DNA from: Prevotellaceae bacterium UBA4332
GTDB taxonomy: Bacteria; Bacteroidota; Bacteroidia; Bacteroidales; Bacteroidaceae
Length of the DNA: 64,000 nucleotides
Assembly (NCBI GenBank): GCA_002394365.1
Contig: DGTQ01000011.1
Location: 75,354-139,353 of the forward strand
Reading direction: 5' to 3'
In this document: positions 39,837 through 48,267 of the stretch, in pieces
Position numbering within the stretch: position 1 is the stretch's first letter
Layout of the letters: every line of letters starts with the position of its first letter
Translations under genes and position numbers: made by a program
Notes under the pieces: generated by a model
Database searches by the model: none
The model's input: the letters and a program-made list of their open reading frames with translations, nothing else
Told to the model about the DNA's origin: nothing

Positions 39837-40173
39837 CTTTGAACAAATTGGTAAGAAAATGCCATATAGCGTTCCTGATGGATTCTTCGACAAACTGGAG
39901 AGTGAAGTTATGGAAAGCATAATCACTCCTACTCCATCAAAAAAAGATGGTTCGAGGAAGTGGAAGTTTGGAAGTGCCATATTCCTTGCCATAGCAGCCA
40001 GTGTAGCACTCCTGTTGATTGTAAAGCCTCGCATGAGTGAGAAGCAAACTCAACCATATGATTTTGAAAACGTTCAGTTAGCTTATAACAATCTCAGCAC
40101 TGAGGATCAGCAATTTCTTATAGAGATATATCAAGAAGAGGAAACTCTAAGCACAGAAGAAAATTATTATTAA
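39820..40173 (+). CDS. Putative anti-sigma factor (single-pass membrane protein)
   Basis: A 117-residue protein with one membrane segment (about 51-69, FGSAIFLAIAASVALLLIV). A cytoplasmic N-terminal part (FNFEQIGKKMPYSVPDGFFDKLESEVME) resembles the start of Bacteroidota proteins that accompany ECF sigma factors. The periplasmic C-terminus is acidic. It overlaps the sigma gene, which supports a sigma/anti-sigma pair, though I see no canonical zinc anti-sigma motif. Confidence 0.7.
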   Translation: MKKEFNFEQIGKKMPYSVPDGFFDKLESEVMESIITPTPSKKDGSRKWKFGSAIFLAIAASVALLLIVKPRMSEKQTQPYDFENVQLAYNNLSTEDQQFLIEIYQEEETLSTEENYY

Positions 40174-40193
40174 GTAAAAAACAAAACGAAAAA

Positions 40194-40679
40194 ATGAAAA
40201 AGATTATTTTATCAGCATTTTGTGCCATCATTATGGCACTATGCACCACACCAGTGTTTGCTCAGGCTAAAAATACCACCACGCAGAAAGAAAAGGTAGA
40301 AAAGCGCGAGCAGATGGCAGAGGCTCATGCAAAGCATATATGTAGTCAGTTGGCTCTTGATGATGCTACCAGCCAGAAGTTTATTGTCACCTATACTGAT
40401 TATCAGAAAGAGGTATGGGCTATGAAGAAGAACTTTCACCAGAATCATCACAAGGAGATGACTGAGGCTGAAGCTGAAAAGAATATCAAGGACCAGATGG
40501 AGCGAAAGCGTAAAATGCTTGACCTGCGTGAGAAGTATTATAAGAAGTATAGTCAGTTCCTCACTCAAAAACAGATACAGCGTGTTTACGAGATAGAGAA
40601 ACGTGATATGAAACGTCTTGCAGCAGGCAATAAAGGTCGTGGACATCGCCATCATCATGGACAAGGACCCCGTCCATAA
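40194..40679 (+). CDS. Secreted Spy/CpxP-like helical protein
   Basis: A 161-residue exported protein: signal peptide to about VFAQA, then a long charged helical region (EKVEKREQMAEAHAKHICSQLALDDATSQKF...). It has the pattern YSQFLTQKQIQRVYEIEKRDM, similar to the LTxxQ motifs of Spy/CpxP periplasmic chaperones, and a His-rich tail (GHRHHHGQ). Third gene of the sigma cassette; a role in sensing or buffering envelope stress or metals is plausible. Confidence 0.7.
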   Translation: MKKIILSAFCAIIMALCTTPVFAQAKNTTTQKEKVEKREQMAEAHAKHICSQLALDDATSQKFIVTYTDYQKEVWAMKKNFHQNHHKEMTEAEAEKNIKDQMERKRKMLDLREKYYKKYSQFLTQKQIQRVYEIEKRDMKRLAAGNKGRGHRHHHGQGPRP

Positions 40680-40710
40680 CAATCACAACGCTAATAATAA
40701 AAAAACAAGA

Positions 40711-40736
40711 AAAACAGCCAATCGGCTGTTTTTTTT
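40711..40736 (+). terminator. Terminator of the sigma-factor cassette
   Basis: AACAGCC / GGCTGTT stem with AATC loop followed by TTTTTT. Confidence 0.92.
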
Positions 40737-40747
40737 ATATGGGTAGG

Positions 40748-40791
40748 TTTATATAGGAATTCCCAGAAACACCTAGGAATTCCTATATAAA
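40748..40791. repeat. Perfect 16-bp inverted repeat between convergent genes
   Basis: TTTATATAGGAATTCC (40748-40763) and GGAATTCCTATATAAA (40776-40791) with a 12-nt spacer. Each arm contains GGAATTCC, itself a palindrome. There is no T run on either strand, so it is not a normal terminator. Confidence 0.85.
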
Positions 40792-40798
40792 AATTTCT

Positions 40799-41395
40799 TT
40801 ATGAGATTTCTTTGATAAGAGGAATCACCACTTTTTTGAGCACTTTTTCGTTTAGTTGGTGTTCACCCTCAAAACGGCTACACTGTGGATAATGCTTACT
40901 GAATGCTCCATAGGTATTGCATGTCTTATCGTAAATACCAAATAATCCCCATACATTTGCTTTATCTTCGTCAGTAAGGTTCTTAAATTGTTGACGCTCT
41001 ATCTGGTTATGGTGCTGAATGATGTCTTTGGTAATGCGAAACGTCTTTTGGCTATCTTTTCTGCCATTCAGAAATTTATGTTCTCCAGTCTTAAGCACGT
41101 GGCTCATTGTTGACATATTGACGGCAGGATTAACACATATTACCTTTGTGGATTTACCAGTGATACCACTATGAAAACCACGCATCTGATGGGCATACAT
41201 ACCTCCCATTGATGTGCCTATTATGATGTCGGGCTGTTCTTGCTGGCATAGTTCCTTTAGATAAGGTAATGCCTCAAGAGGTTCTACAGGGATGTCTGGA
41301 GCTATTACCTCATCGTCAGGCATTAGTTTTCTGAGCAGTTGTACTGTGCCCGATGCCCCTGAGGAGGCAAAGCCGTGAAAGTATATTATCTTCAT
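40799..41395 (-). CDS. YqiA/UPF0227-like alpha/beta-hydrolase (esterase)
   Basis: A 198-residue hydrolase from the ATG at 41395 (MKIIYFHGFASSGASGT). The YFHGF start is the oxyanion strand, GTSMGGMYA holds the nucleophile Ser, and the late EGEHQL His can complete the triad. It resembles the small E. coli-type YqiA esterases; the natural substrate is unknown. The ATG is 7 nt from a -7 box, so it is another near-leaderless gene. Confidence 0.8.
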   Translation of the reverse strand: MKIIYFHGFASSGASGTVQLLRKLMPDDEVIAPDIPVEPLEALPYLKELCQQEQPDIIIGTSMGGMYAHQMRGFHSGITGKSTKVICVNPAVNMSTMSHVLKTGEHKFLNGRKDSQKTFRITKDIIQHHNQIERQQFKNLTDEDKANVWGLFGIYDKTCNTYGAFSKHYPQCSRFEGEHQLNEKVLKKVVIPLIKEIS

Positions 41396-41402
41396 AACGG
41401 TG

Positions 41403-41410
41403 CAAAAGTA
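41403..41410 (-). promoter_or_regulatory. -7 element of the YqiA-like gene
   Basis: TACTTTTG on the minus strand, 7 nt before the ATG. Confidence 0.5.
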
Positions 41411-41454
41411 CAAAATAATTATGAATTATGAATTATGAATTATAAATTTATTTG

Positions 41455-41462
41455 TAACTTTG
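41455..41462 (+). promoter_or_regulatory. -7 element of rpoN
   Basis: TAACTTTG, 8 nt before the ATG at 41471. The upstream frame start at 41435 lies before this promoter and is therefore rejected. Confidence 0.6.
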
Positions 41463-41470
41463 CACTCGTT

Positions 41471-43000
41471 ATGGCACAAGAACTCAGAATATCGCAGGAA
41501 CAACAGCAGAAACAGTTGCAGGAACAGCAACAAAGGCTTGGCATAAAGCAGGTGATGGTTATGCGCATGCTTGAGATGCCTATTATGCAGTTTGAGCAAA
41601 ATGTTCAGACGGAGATGGATGAAAATCCAGCCTTGGAAGGTGAAGTAAGCGATAATGAGAGTGGAGAAGAACTCCGAGTAGAAAGCTCTGCTGAGCTTGC
41701 GAATAAGGGCGATAATGAGAATAGCGATAGTCAAGATACCGATGATGATAAGCAAGACGAACTTGACGAAGTGCTTGACCGTCTTGATCGTGATGACCGC
41801 TTAGAGACCTCCAACTATGAGCGCCAGAACAATACTGCTCCTGATGCCGACCAGGAAGAGAAAATTTTTGGCAATACAGAGTCTTTCTATGACAGAATGC
41901 ATGAGCAGGTGCATGAACAATCGCTCACAGAGCGTCAAGAGATAATAATGGATTATCTCATCGGCAATCTTGATGGCGACGGACTATTAAGGAAAGACAT
42001 AGTGCAACTTAGCGACGAGATAGCTATACACGAATATATAGATGTTTCTGAAGATGAGATAGAGAAAGTGCTCACCATACTGCAGTCCTTCGACCCTGCT
42101 GGTGTTGGTGCGCAATCCCTACAACAATGCTTGCTCATACAGATTTTTCGCAAGAATCCTACCCCCATCACTAAACTCATGCACAGGGTGATAGACGAAT
42201 GTTATACAGAGTTTACTCGTGGACGTTGGGACAAGATACAGGAGAAACTGCATATAAGCGAGGCAACAGCTGACGAGGTCTTAGCAGAGATAAAGAAACT
42301 CAACCCGCGTCCAGGTGCAGCACTTGGTGAGGCAATGGGTAGAAACACTCAACAGGTAACCCCTGATTTTATTGTCAGCATAGAAGATGACGGCACTATC
42401 TCTTTCTCTATAAACAAAGGCAGAGTGCCAACCTTGCATGTATCACAGGATTTTAAGGAGATGATAGATGCCTACCATCAGAACCCATCCTCTATGACGC
42501 GTCGAGACAAGGAAGCCCTAGTCTATGCCCAGCAGAAGGTTAATCGTTCACTCATGTTTATTGAGGCTGTGAAGCAGCGCCATCAAACTATGAATGCCAC
42601 TATGCGAGCTATAATAAAAAGGCAGAAAGACTTCTTTCTTAGTGGAGACGAAAGTGACCTTCACCCCATGAAACTTCAGGATATAGCCAGCGACACAGGT
42701 TTTGATGTCTCTACTATATCCAGAGTATGCAATAGCAAATATGCTGATACACCTTGGGGAGTGCTACAACTAAAAAAACTCTTCTCAAAAGCTTTCGATA
42801 CAGGTGATGGCAACGAGGTTTCCACGAGAGAAATAAAAAGTGCCTTGCGCAACCTTGTGGAGTCAGAGCCTAAGGGTAATCCTCTTAGTGATAGCAAAAT
42901 AGCCGATGAACTCAAGAAAATGGGATACCCGATAGCCCGTCGTACTGTAGCAAAATATCGTGAACAACTCGGTATCCCAATTTCTTCTATGAGGAAATAA
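41471..43000 (+). CDS. rpoN: RNA polymerase sigma-54 factor
   Basis: A 509-residue sigma-54. Region I is Gln-rich (ISQEQQQKQLQEQQQRL) and continues into LEMPIMQFEQNVQTEMDENPALE. The acidic region II follows. The core-binding domain has FDPAGVGAQSLQQCLLIQ. The C-terminal DNA-binding part has SDTGFDVSTISRVCNSKYADTPWGV, and the RpoN box ARRTVAKYREQLGIP lies just before the end. It needs AAA+ activators, none of which is in this window. Confidence 0.96.
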   Translation: MAQELRISQEQQQKQLQEQQQRLGIKQVMVMRMLEMPIMQFEQNVQTEMDENPALEGEVSDNESGEELRVESSAELANKGDNENSDSQDTDDDKQDELDEVLDRLDRDDRLETSNYERQNNTAPDADQEEKIFGNTESFYDRMHEQVHEQSLTERQEIIMDYLIGNLDGDGLLRKDIVQLSDEIAIHEYIDVSEDEIEKVLTILQSFDPAGVGAQSLQQCLLIQIFRKNPTPITKLMHRVIDECYTEFTRGRWDKIQEKLHISEATADEVLAEIKKLNPRPGAALGEAMGRNTQQVTPDFIVSIEDDGTISFSINKGRVPTLHVSQDFKEMIDAYHQNPSSMTRRDKEALVYAQQKVNRSLMFIEAVKQRHQTMNATMRAIIKRQKDFFLSGDESDLHPMKLQDIASDTGFDVSTISRVCNSKYADTPWGVLQLKKLFSKAFDTGDGNEVSTREIKSALRNLVESEPKGNPLSDSKIADELKKMGYPIARRTVAKYREQLGIPISSMRK

Positions 43001-43481
43001 AAAGAGAGCGTGCCAATATCTCGGCAAATTTGTCTATTCCCTCTTCCAGTTTTTTTCCGAGCATCATTTTCAGCATGGGGTTGAGGTCTGCCTTCAGCGT
43101 CAGTCTCATCTTTGTTCCTTGTGTGCCGTCAGCAGTTATTACCTCGCTCGTAGGCAACACCTGAATCCACATATTAGCCTTTATTGGTGACTGTTCGGTT
43201 TCAAATTTCACAGTCTTGTTCTCTTCCCTCTCTATTATGCGTAGGGCTATCTCGCCTATCATAGGTGCAGGAATAGCTATGCTATCCTCCGTCAGGCGTA
43301 CCTCCTTTAGTTTTTCCAGTGCCTGGGCATCCTGTCCAGCAGCTTCTATCTGTGCTTTCAGCGTCTCGTTGTGCTGCACGTTTTCCAGCATAGGTCGGAG
43401 ATTTTCCAGATTGCTCAGTTTCTGGTACACCAGCTCCACAGGAGCCATAATCATTTTAACATTACTTTCGTACTTTGTCAT
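42987..43481 (-). CDS. SRPBCC/START-like fold protein, unknown function
   Basis: A 164-residue protein from the ATG at 43481 (MTKYESNVKMIMAPVELVYQKLSNLENL). The beginning and the closing amphipathic helix (LNPMLKMMLGKKLEEGIDKFAEILARSL) match the SRPBCC (polyketide-cyclase/START) layout: a strand with S-x-V, the helix after VYQKLSNLENL, then a curved sheet and a long C-terminal helix. The ligand is unknown. The upstream 75 nt of open frame is a repeat and not part of the protein. It overlaps rpoN by 14 nt at the 3' ends. Confidence 0.75.
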   Translation of the reverse strand: MTKYESNVKMIMAPVELVYQKLSNLENLRPMLENVQHNETLKAQIEAAGQDAQALEKLKEVRLTEDSIAIPAPMIGEIALRIIEREENKTVKFETEQSPIKANMWIQVLPTSEVITADGTQGTKMRLTLKADLNPMLKMMLGKKLEEGIDKFAEILARSLFISS

Positions 43482-43555
43482 ATACTTGAGGTTTAGAAGA
43501 TTGAAAATTGAAAATTGAAGATTGAGAACCTGTAACTTGTAACTGTAAACTAACA
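43482..43555. repeat. GAAAATTGAAGATTG-type repeat between the SRPBCC gene and miaB
   Basis: GATTGAAAATTGAAAATTG followed by AACCTGTAACTTGTAACTG. It would extend the SRPBCC frame by about 25 codons if read in frame. Confidence 0.7.
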
Positions 43556-44908
43556 TTCCTCTCCAAACAGCGTTGCACTGGTAGAGCCAGTGATGCGTAC
43601 CTTCACCAGGTCGCCTATGTGGTGGTTGCCCTTGTCGAACACCACCATCTTGTTCTGGCTGGTCCTGCCACAGAGCTGCTCACGACTGCGCTTGCTGTAG
43701 CCCTCTACAAGCACTTCAAACTCCTTGCCTTCGTCAGCTTTGTAGCTGATGGCGGAGAGTTCGTTCTGCAGGGCTATCATCTCGTTGAGGCGGCGTATCT
43801 TCACCTCCTCGGGCACGTCGTCAGGCAGATGCTTTGAGGCGTAAGTGCCAGGACGCTCGCTGTATTTGAACATGAAGGCAGAAGCATAGCCCACCTCCCT
43901 CATCAGTGACAGCGATAGCTGGTGGTCTTCCTCCGTTTCGCTGTGGTAGCCCACGAATATGTCGGTGGTTATGGCACACTCAGGCACTATGCGCTTGATT
44001 GCCGCCACTCGCTCCAAGTACCACTCACGGGTGTATTTGCGGTTCATCAGCTTCAGTATGCGGTTGCTGCCGCTCTGTACAGGCAGGTGAATGTGCTTGC
44101 ACACGTTAGGGTATCGGGCTATCACTTCCAGCGTCTCGTCGCTCATATCCTTAGGGTGCGACGTGGTGAAGCGCACCCTCATGCCTGGCACAGCCTCAGC
44201 CACCATTGCAAGGAGTTGGGGAAACCCCCCTCTAACTCCCCCCAAGGGGGAGGACTCCCTCTCTTTAGGAGAGGGCTGGGGAAAGGTGTATGAGTTCACA
44301 TTCTGTCCCAGCAGTGTTACCTCCTTGAATCCGCGTGCCTCAAGGTCCTTCACCTCGCGCATTATGCTCTCCACATCCCTTGAGCGCTCCCTGCCACGGG
44401 TGTAGGGCACTATGCAGTAGTGGCAGAAGTTGTTACAGCCGCGCATGATGCTTACGAAGCCCGACAAGTGAGAGCCGTGCGCCCTTTGTGGCAACACGTC
44501 CTTATACGTCTCGGTGGTAGAGAGTTCGGTATCGATGGCATTATGGCCCATTTCACACTGCGCTATGAGGTCAGGCAACTGCAGGTAGGAATCAGGTCCA
44601 GCCACAAGATTGGCGTGGTGGTTCTGTATCAGGTTGTCCTTCACTCGCTCCGCCATGCAGCCCAGCACTCCGATGATGAGGTTTCTTCCTTTTTCCTTTT
44701 TCCTTCTTAATTTATTTAGCGTCTCCAGTCGGTGGTAAATCTTGTTCTCCGCATTTTCTCTCACAGAACAGGTGTTGAGGAACACGGCATCAGCCTCCTC
44801 GGCAGAGTTGCACAGCTCGTAGCCAGCCATCTGCATTATAGATGCCACCACCTCAGAGTCTGCCACGTTCATCTGGCAACCGTATGTCTCTATGTAAAGT
44901 TTTTTCAT
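43550..44908 (-). CDS. miaB: tRNA-2-methylthio-N6-dimethylallyladenosine synthase
   Basis: Radical-SAM methylthiotransferase acting on A37 of tRNAs. The N-terminal UPF0004 domain is YIETYGCQMNVADSEVV with the first cluster Cys, then NTCSVRENAE and GCMAERV. The radical SAM motif is RGCNNFCHYCIVPYTRGRERS (three Cys as CxxxCxxC). The C-terminal TRAM domain is VLVEGYSKRSREQLCGRTSQNK. It is 452 residues from the ATG at 44908. A repeat-derived segment (PSPKERESSPLGGVRGG, about residues 208-231) is inserted after GQNVNSYTF, in the loop that normally connects to FPQLLAMVAE. Confidence 0.95.
   Translation of the reverse strand: MKKLYIETYGCQMNVADSEVVASIMQMAGYELCNSAEEADAVFLNTCSVRENAENKIYHRLETLNKLRRKKEKGRNLIIGVLGCMAERVKDNLIQNHHANLVAGPDSYLQLPDLIAQCEMGHNAIDTELSTTETYKDVLPQRAHGSHLSGFVSIMRGCNNFCHYCIVPYTRGRERSRDVESIMREVKDLEARGFKEVTLLGQNVNSYTFPQPSPKERESSPLGGVRGGFPQLLAMVAEAVPGMRVRFTTSHPKDMSDETLEVIARYPNVCKHIHLPVQSGSNRILKLMNRKYTREWYLERVAAIKRIVPECAITTDIFVGYHSETEEDHQLSLSLMREVGYASAFMFKYSERPGTYASKHLPDDVPEEVKIRRLNEMIALQNELSAISYKADEGKEFEVLVEGYSKRSREQLCGRTSQNKMVVFDKGNHHIGDLVKVRITGSTSATLFGEEC
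44217..44284. repeat. In-frame dispersed repeat in miaB
   Basis: On the plus strand: CCCCCCTCTAACTCCCCCC, AAGGGGGAGGACTCCC and TCTTTAGGAGAGGGCTGGGG. Two hairpins (CTCCCCCCAAGGGGGAG-like and CCTCTCTTTAGGAGAGG-like) lie side by side. Confidence 0.92.
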
Positions 44909-44917
44909 ATCTGGGTG

Positions 44918-44925
44918 CAAAGGTA
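44918..44925 (-). promoter_or_regulatory. -7 element of miaB
   Basis: TACCTTTG on the minus strand, 9 nt from the ATG at 44908. The longer frame start at 44920 lies in the box and is rejected. Confidence 0.6.
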
Positions 44926-45052
44926 GTAAAAAAATCGGAAATAACGAATTGCCATTACCCCCTTTTCGCTATTATTTCTCTAAAGGTTTTCTATTAGTCC
45001 TGTGTATGGTTAATTTCTTGACATTTTGTAAAGAAAATTGAGAAAAAAGTTT

Positions 45053-45060
45053 TAATTTTG
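45053..45060 (+). promoter_or_regulatory. -7 element of the susC-like gene
   Basis: TAATTTTG, with a second candidate TACTTTTG at 45064-45071. Neither has a good -33 box, so this promoter may depend on an activator. Confidence 0.45.
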
Positions 45061-45134
45061 CGCTACTTTTGCCAAAAAAGCAACACATAAATACACACAA
45101 ACACACAAAAGATAACATATTTTTTATAAAAACC

Positions 45135-48100
45135 ATGATAAAAATGATAACAAAGAGACTTACATTTATCTTTGCCTGTCTCACCATGATGGTGAACGTG
45201 GCATTCTCCCAGACTAAGGTCACGGGAACTGTGCTCTCCAAGGACGACGAAAGTCCTATCGTGGGAGCCTCTGTAATGGTTGTCGGCTCAAAGGTGGGTG
45301 TGCCCACCGATATTAACGGCAACTTCTCTCTCACCCTGCCTGAGGGCAAGGACAGACTGAAGATTTCATACCTGGGTTATGAGACTCAGGAGATGAAAGC
45401 GAGTGGAACGATGAAAATATTCCTTACCCCTGATGCCACCGACCTTAACGAGGTTATAGTGGTGGCTTATGGCACAACGAAGAAGGCTTCCTTCACGGGT
45501 TCAGCCTCTTCCATGAAGGACGTTGATATGAGTGCCCAGAAGGGTTCGCTTGTCAAGTCCTTAGAGGGTAAGATGGCTGGTGTGCGTGTAGGTTCGTCAA
45601 TAGGCGACCCTGGTGCTGACCAGAACATACTTATCCGTGGTATAGGCTCCATCAACGGCTCTACACAGCCTCTCTATGTTATAGATGGTGTACCTGTACT
45701 GGCAAAGTCTGATGACTACATGTCCGACTCTGGCATCAAGTCTCAGTCTATCCTCTCTACCCTCAACCCTAACGACATAGAGAGCATGACGGTGCTGAAG
45801 GATGCCGCCGCAGCCTCTCTCTACGGTTCGCGTGCCGCCAACGGTGTCATCATCATCACCACCAAGAGTGGTAAGAGTGGCAAGACCAAGGTACACTATG
45901 ACATGCAGATGGGATGGCAGCAGATAGCCGTCAAGAGTGCTATGGACAGGATGAATGCCAACCAGCTGAAGTCTTACTACAAGGAGGGCATAAAGAACTA
46001 CTTCAAGGAGTATTTTGACATGGACGATGCTACGGCAATGGCTGAAGCAGAGACAGAGGTGCGTAATGGCTGGTTCCACGACTATGATGGCACTACCGAT
46101 ACCGACTGGTATGACCAGGTTTATCGTTCTTCTTTCACTACCGACCACCAGCTCTCTCTCGACGGTGGCAACGACCGCACGAAGTTCTTTGCCTCTCTGG
46201 GCTATAACAACTCAAACGGTGTAGTAAAGGGTTCCGACTTCCAGCGCTACAGCGGACGTGTCAACCTCGACCATAAGGTAAACAGCTGGCTGAAGATAGG
46301 AGTAAAGCAGATGGTATCATTCACCGATACCAAGGGTTTTCGCGACCAGGGTAAACAGGCGCAGGGTTTCGGCACTACGACGCCCTGGTCTGTGCTCTAC
46401 TCTCTCGACCCTACAGCCCAGAACCTTCTTCCCGACGGCTCTTACAACAACGATGTAGCCTTTGGCAAGGTAGGAAACCCTAATAATATGTTTGGCAAAG
46501 AGACAGGCAACTATGCCGAGTTTGTCAAGTCAAACATGATGCGCAGCCTCAGCCATCTGGAGGGCGAGATAAAGTTGCCTTATAATTTTACCCTGCGCTC
46601 TATTCTCGGCTATGACTACACCAATAATAAGTTGCAGGAGTACTGGTCTCCTAACAGCTTGAACGGCGAATCATTGAAGGGCCTTGGCGACCGTCGCGAC
46701 TACACCACTAAGACGCTCACCACTTCCACCACCCTCAACTACAACAAGACTCTCGGTCTGCACAGCATCAATGCCCTTGCAGGTTTCGAGCATGAGGACA
46801 GAAACTACCTCACCGTGCAGGCTGCCTCAAAGGGCTACGGCACCAACAAGCTGCCTGAGCTTGCCAATGGTCAGCCCTATAACACAGGCAGCTACAAGTA
46901 TGAGTCAATCCTCAATTCATGGCTCGGCAAGGTAGATTACAACTACGACAGCAAATACTACCTCGGAGCAAGTCTGCGTTCCGACGGCTCCTCTCGCCTT
47001 GCCGAGGGCAACCGTTGGGCTACCTTCTGGTCAGTATCAGCAGCATGGCGCTTGTCCAAGGAGGCTTTCCTTCAGGACAGCTCCCTCTTCTCTGATTTGA
47101 AGTTGCGTGTGTCTTATGGTACCAACGGCAACCTGCCTACCGACTTCTATGACTACATGAGTATCTACAGCGTGGATGGCGCCTACGGCACAGGCAACGC
47201 CTTCTATTGGAGCAATCAGGGCAACAAGGCTCTCACGTGGGAGAAATCCAAGAACTTCAACATAGGTATCGACTGGACCATCAATCGTCGCGTAACCCTC
47301 ACACTCGAGTATTACAACAAGCTCACCGACCAGTTGCTCTTCCGCACCCCTACGTCCTTCGTCGGCGGTTTCAAGGAAAAGACCACCAACATCGGCAAGT
47401 TGCGCAACAACGGTTTCGAGTTCAGCGTAAGCTCGCAGAACATTCGCACCAAGGACTTCTCCTGGAACACCGACTTCAACCTCACGTGGCAGGGCATCAA
47501 GGTAAAGGAGCTCCCTGCTGGTGAGGACGTGCAGTATGGCGACGGTAATATGTACCTGCTCCGCGAGGGCGAGTCCATGCACACCTTCTACCTGCCAGAG
47601 TGGATAGGCGTAAATCAGGAGACAGGCCTCGGTGAGTTCTGGATAGACCCTGCCGACCACTCCAAGGGCACCACCACTTTCTACTCCAAGGCAGGCAAGA
47701 CCATCGTGGGCAAGGCTGTGCCCGACGTGCTCGGCGGCATGACCAACACCTTCCGCTATAAGGACTTCGATTTCTCCTTCATGATATCCTATCAGTTTGG
47801 CGCCAAGATGTTCGACTACCCAGGCTATTTCCTCAACTACAGCGACGGTGTGCGCATAGGTCAGCTCGGTGTGCACAGTGACGTGGTCAATAACTACTGG
47901 ACCCAGCCAGGCGACGTGGTCGATAACCCTAAGCCCATCTACGGCAACCCCTATCGTTCCGACCGTTTCTCTTCACGCACGCTGCGTTCCACCGACAATA
48001 TCCGCGTAAGAGACATCACGCTGGGCTACAACATCCGCTTCAAGAAGTACATCGACAACATGCGCCTCTACTTCCGCACTACCAATCCGTTCCTTATCTA

Positions 48101-48206
48101 CAATGCAGCAGGCAATGCCGACCCAGACGTAGATGTCAACGGCTATCGTCAGACCGACACACCTCCTACTCGTCAGTTCCTCTTCGGACTGAACATGACG
48201 TTCTGA
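45135..48206 (+). CDS. SusC/RagA-family TonB-dependent outer membrane receptor
   Basis: A 1023-residue TonB-dependent transporter from the ATG at 45135. It has a signal peptide (to about NVAFSQ). An N-terminal carboxypeptidase-regulatory-like domain follows (KVTGTVLSKDDESPIVGASV...PTDINGNFSLTLP...ISYLGYETQE). Then comes the SusC signature before the plug (EVIVVAYGTTKKASFTGS) and the plug itself (LYVIDGVPV, IESMTVLKDAAAASLYGSRAANGVIIITTK). The large barrel ends FGLNMTF. With the SusD-like lipoprotein downstream it forms an outer-membrane uptake complex for a glycan or peptide. No sugar hydrolases are adjacent, so the substrate is unknown. Confidence 0.95.
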   Translation: MIKMITKRLTFIFACLTMMVNVAFSQTKVTGTVLSKDDESPIVGASVMVVGSKVGVPTDINGNFSLTLPEGKDRLKISYLGYETQEMKASGTMKIFLTPDATDLNEVIVVAYGTTKKASFTGSASSMKDVDMSAQKGSLVKSLEGKMAGVRVGSSIGDPGADQNILIRGIGSINGSTQPLYVIDGVPVLAKSDDYMSDSGIKSQSILSTLNPNDIESMTVLKDAAAASLYGSRAANGVIIITTKSGKSGKTKVHYDMQMGWQQIAVKSAMDRMNANQLKSYYKEGIKNYFKEYFDMDDATAMAEAETEVRNGWFHDYDGTTDTDWYDQVYRSSFTTDHQLSLDGGNDRTKFFASLGYNNSNGVVKGSDFQRYSGRVNLDHKVNSWLKIGVKQMVSFTDTKGFRDQGKQAQGFGTTTPWSVLYSLDPTAQNLLPDGSYNNDVAFGKVGNPNNMFGKETGNYAEFVKSNMMRSLSHLEGEIKLPYNFTLRSILGYDYTNNKLQEYWSPNSLNGESLKGLGDRRDYTTKTLTTSTTLNYNKTLGLHSINALAGFEHEDRNYLTVQAASKGYGTNKLPELANGQPYNTGSYKYESILNSWLGKVDYNYDSKYYLGASLRSDGSSRLAEGNRWATFWSVSAAWRLSKEAFLQDSSLFSDLKLRVSYGTNGNLPTDFYDYMSIYSVDGAYGTGNAFYWSNQGNKALTWEKSKNFNIGIDWTINRRVTLTLEYYNKLTDQLLFRTPTSFVGGFKEKTTNIGKLRNNGFEFSVSSQNIRTKDFSWNTDFNLTWQGIKVKELPAGEDVQYGDGNMYLLREGESMHTFYLPEWIGVNQETGLGEFWIDPADHSKGTTTFYSKAGKTIVGKAVPDVLGGMTNTFRYKDFDFSFMISYQFGAKMFDYPGYFLNYSDGVRIGQLGVHSDVVNNYWTQPGDVVDNPKPIYGNPYRSDRFSSRTLRSTDNIRVRDITLGYNIRFKKYIDNMRLYFRTTNPFLIYNAAGNADPDVDVNGYRQTDTPPTRQFLFGLNMTF

Positions 48207-48212
48207 TTGTAG

Positions 48213-48267
48213 CGTGAAGTATAGAGTATAAAGTATAAAGTATAAAGCATAAAGCATAAAGCACAAA
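48213..48267. repeat. ATAAAGTATAAAG-type repeat between susC- and susD-like genes
   Basis: Tandem TATAAAGTATAAAGTATAAA and CATAAAGCATAAAGCAC directly before the ATG at 48268. It forms the ribosome-binding leader of the lipoprotein gene. Confidence 0.8.

Noticed and set aside
43482..43556. N-terminal extension of the SRPBCC protein
   Set aside because: Encoded by a GAAAATTGAAG-type repeat; the family begins at MTKYESNV.
47037..47876. 279-codon open frame antisense to the susC-like gene
   Set aside because: Shadow of the beta-barrel coding region, with no start context or recognisable domain.
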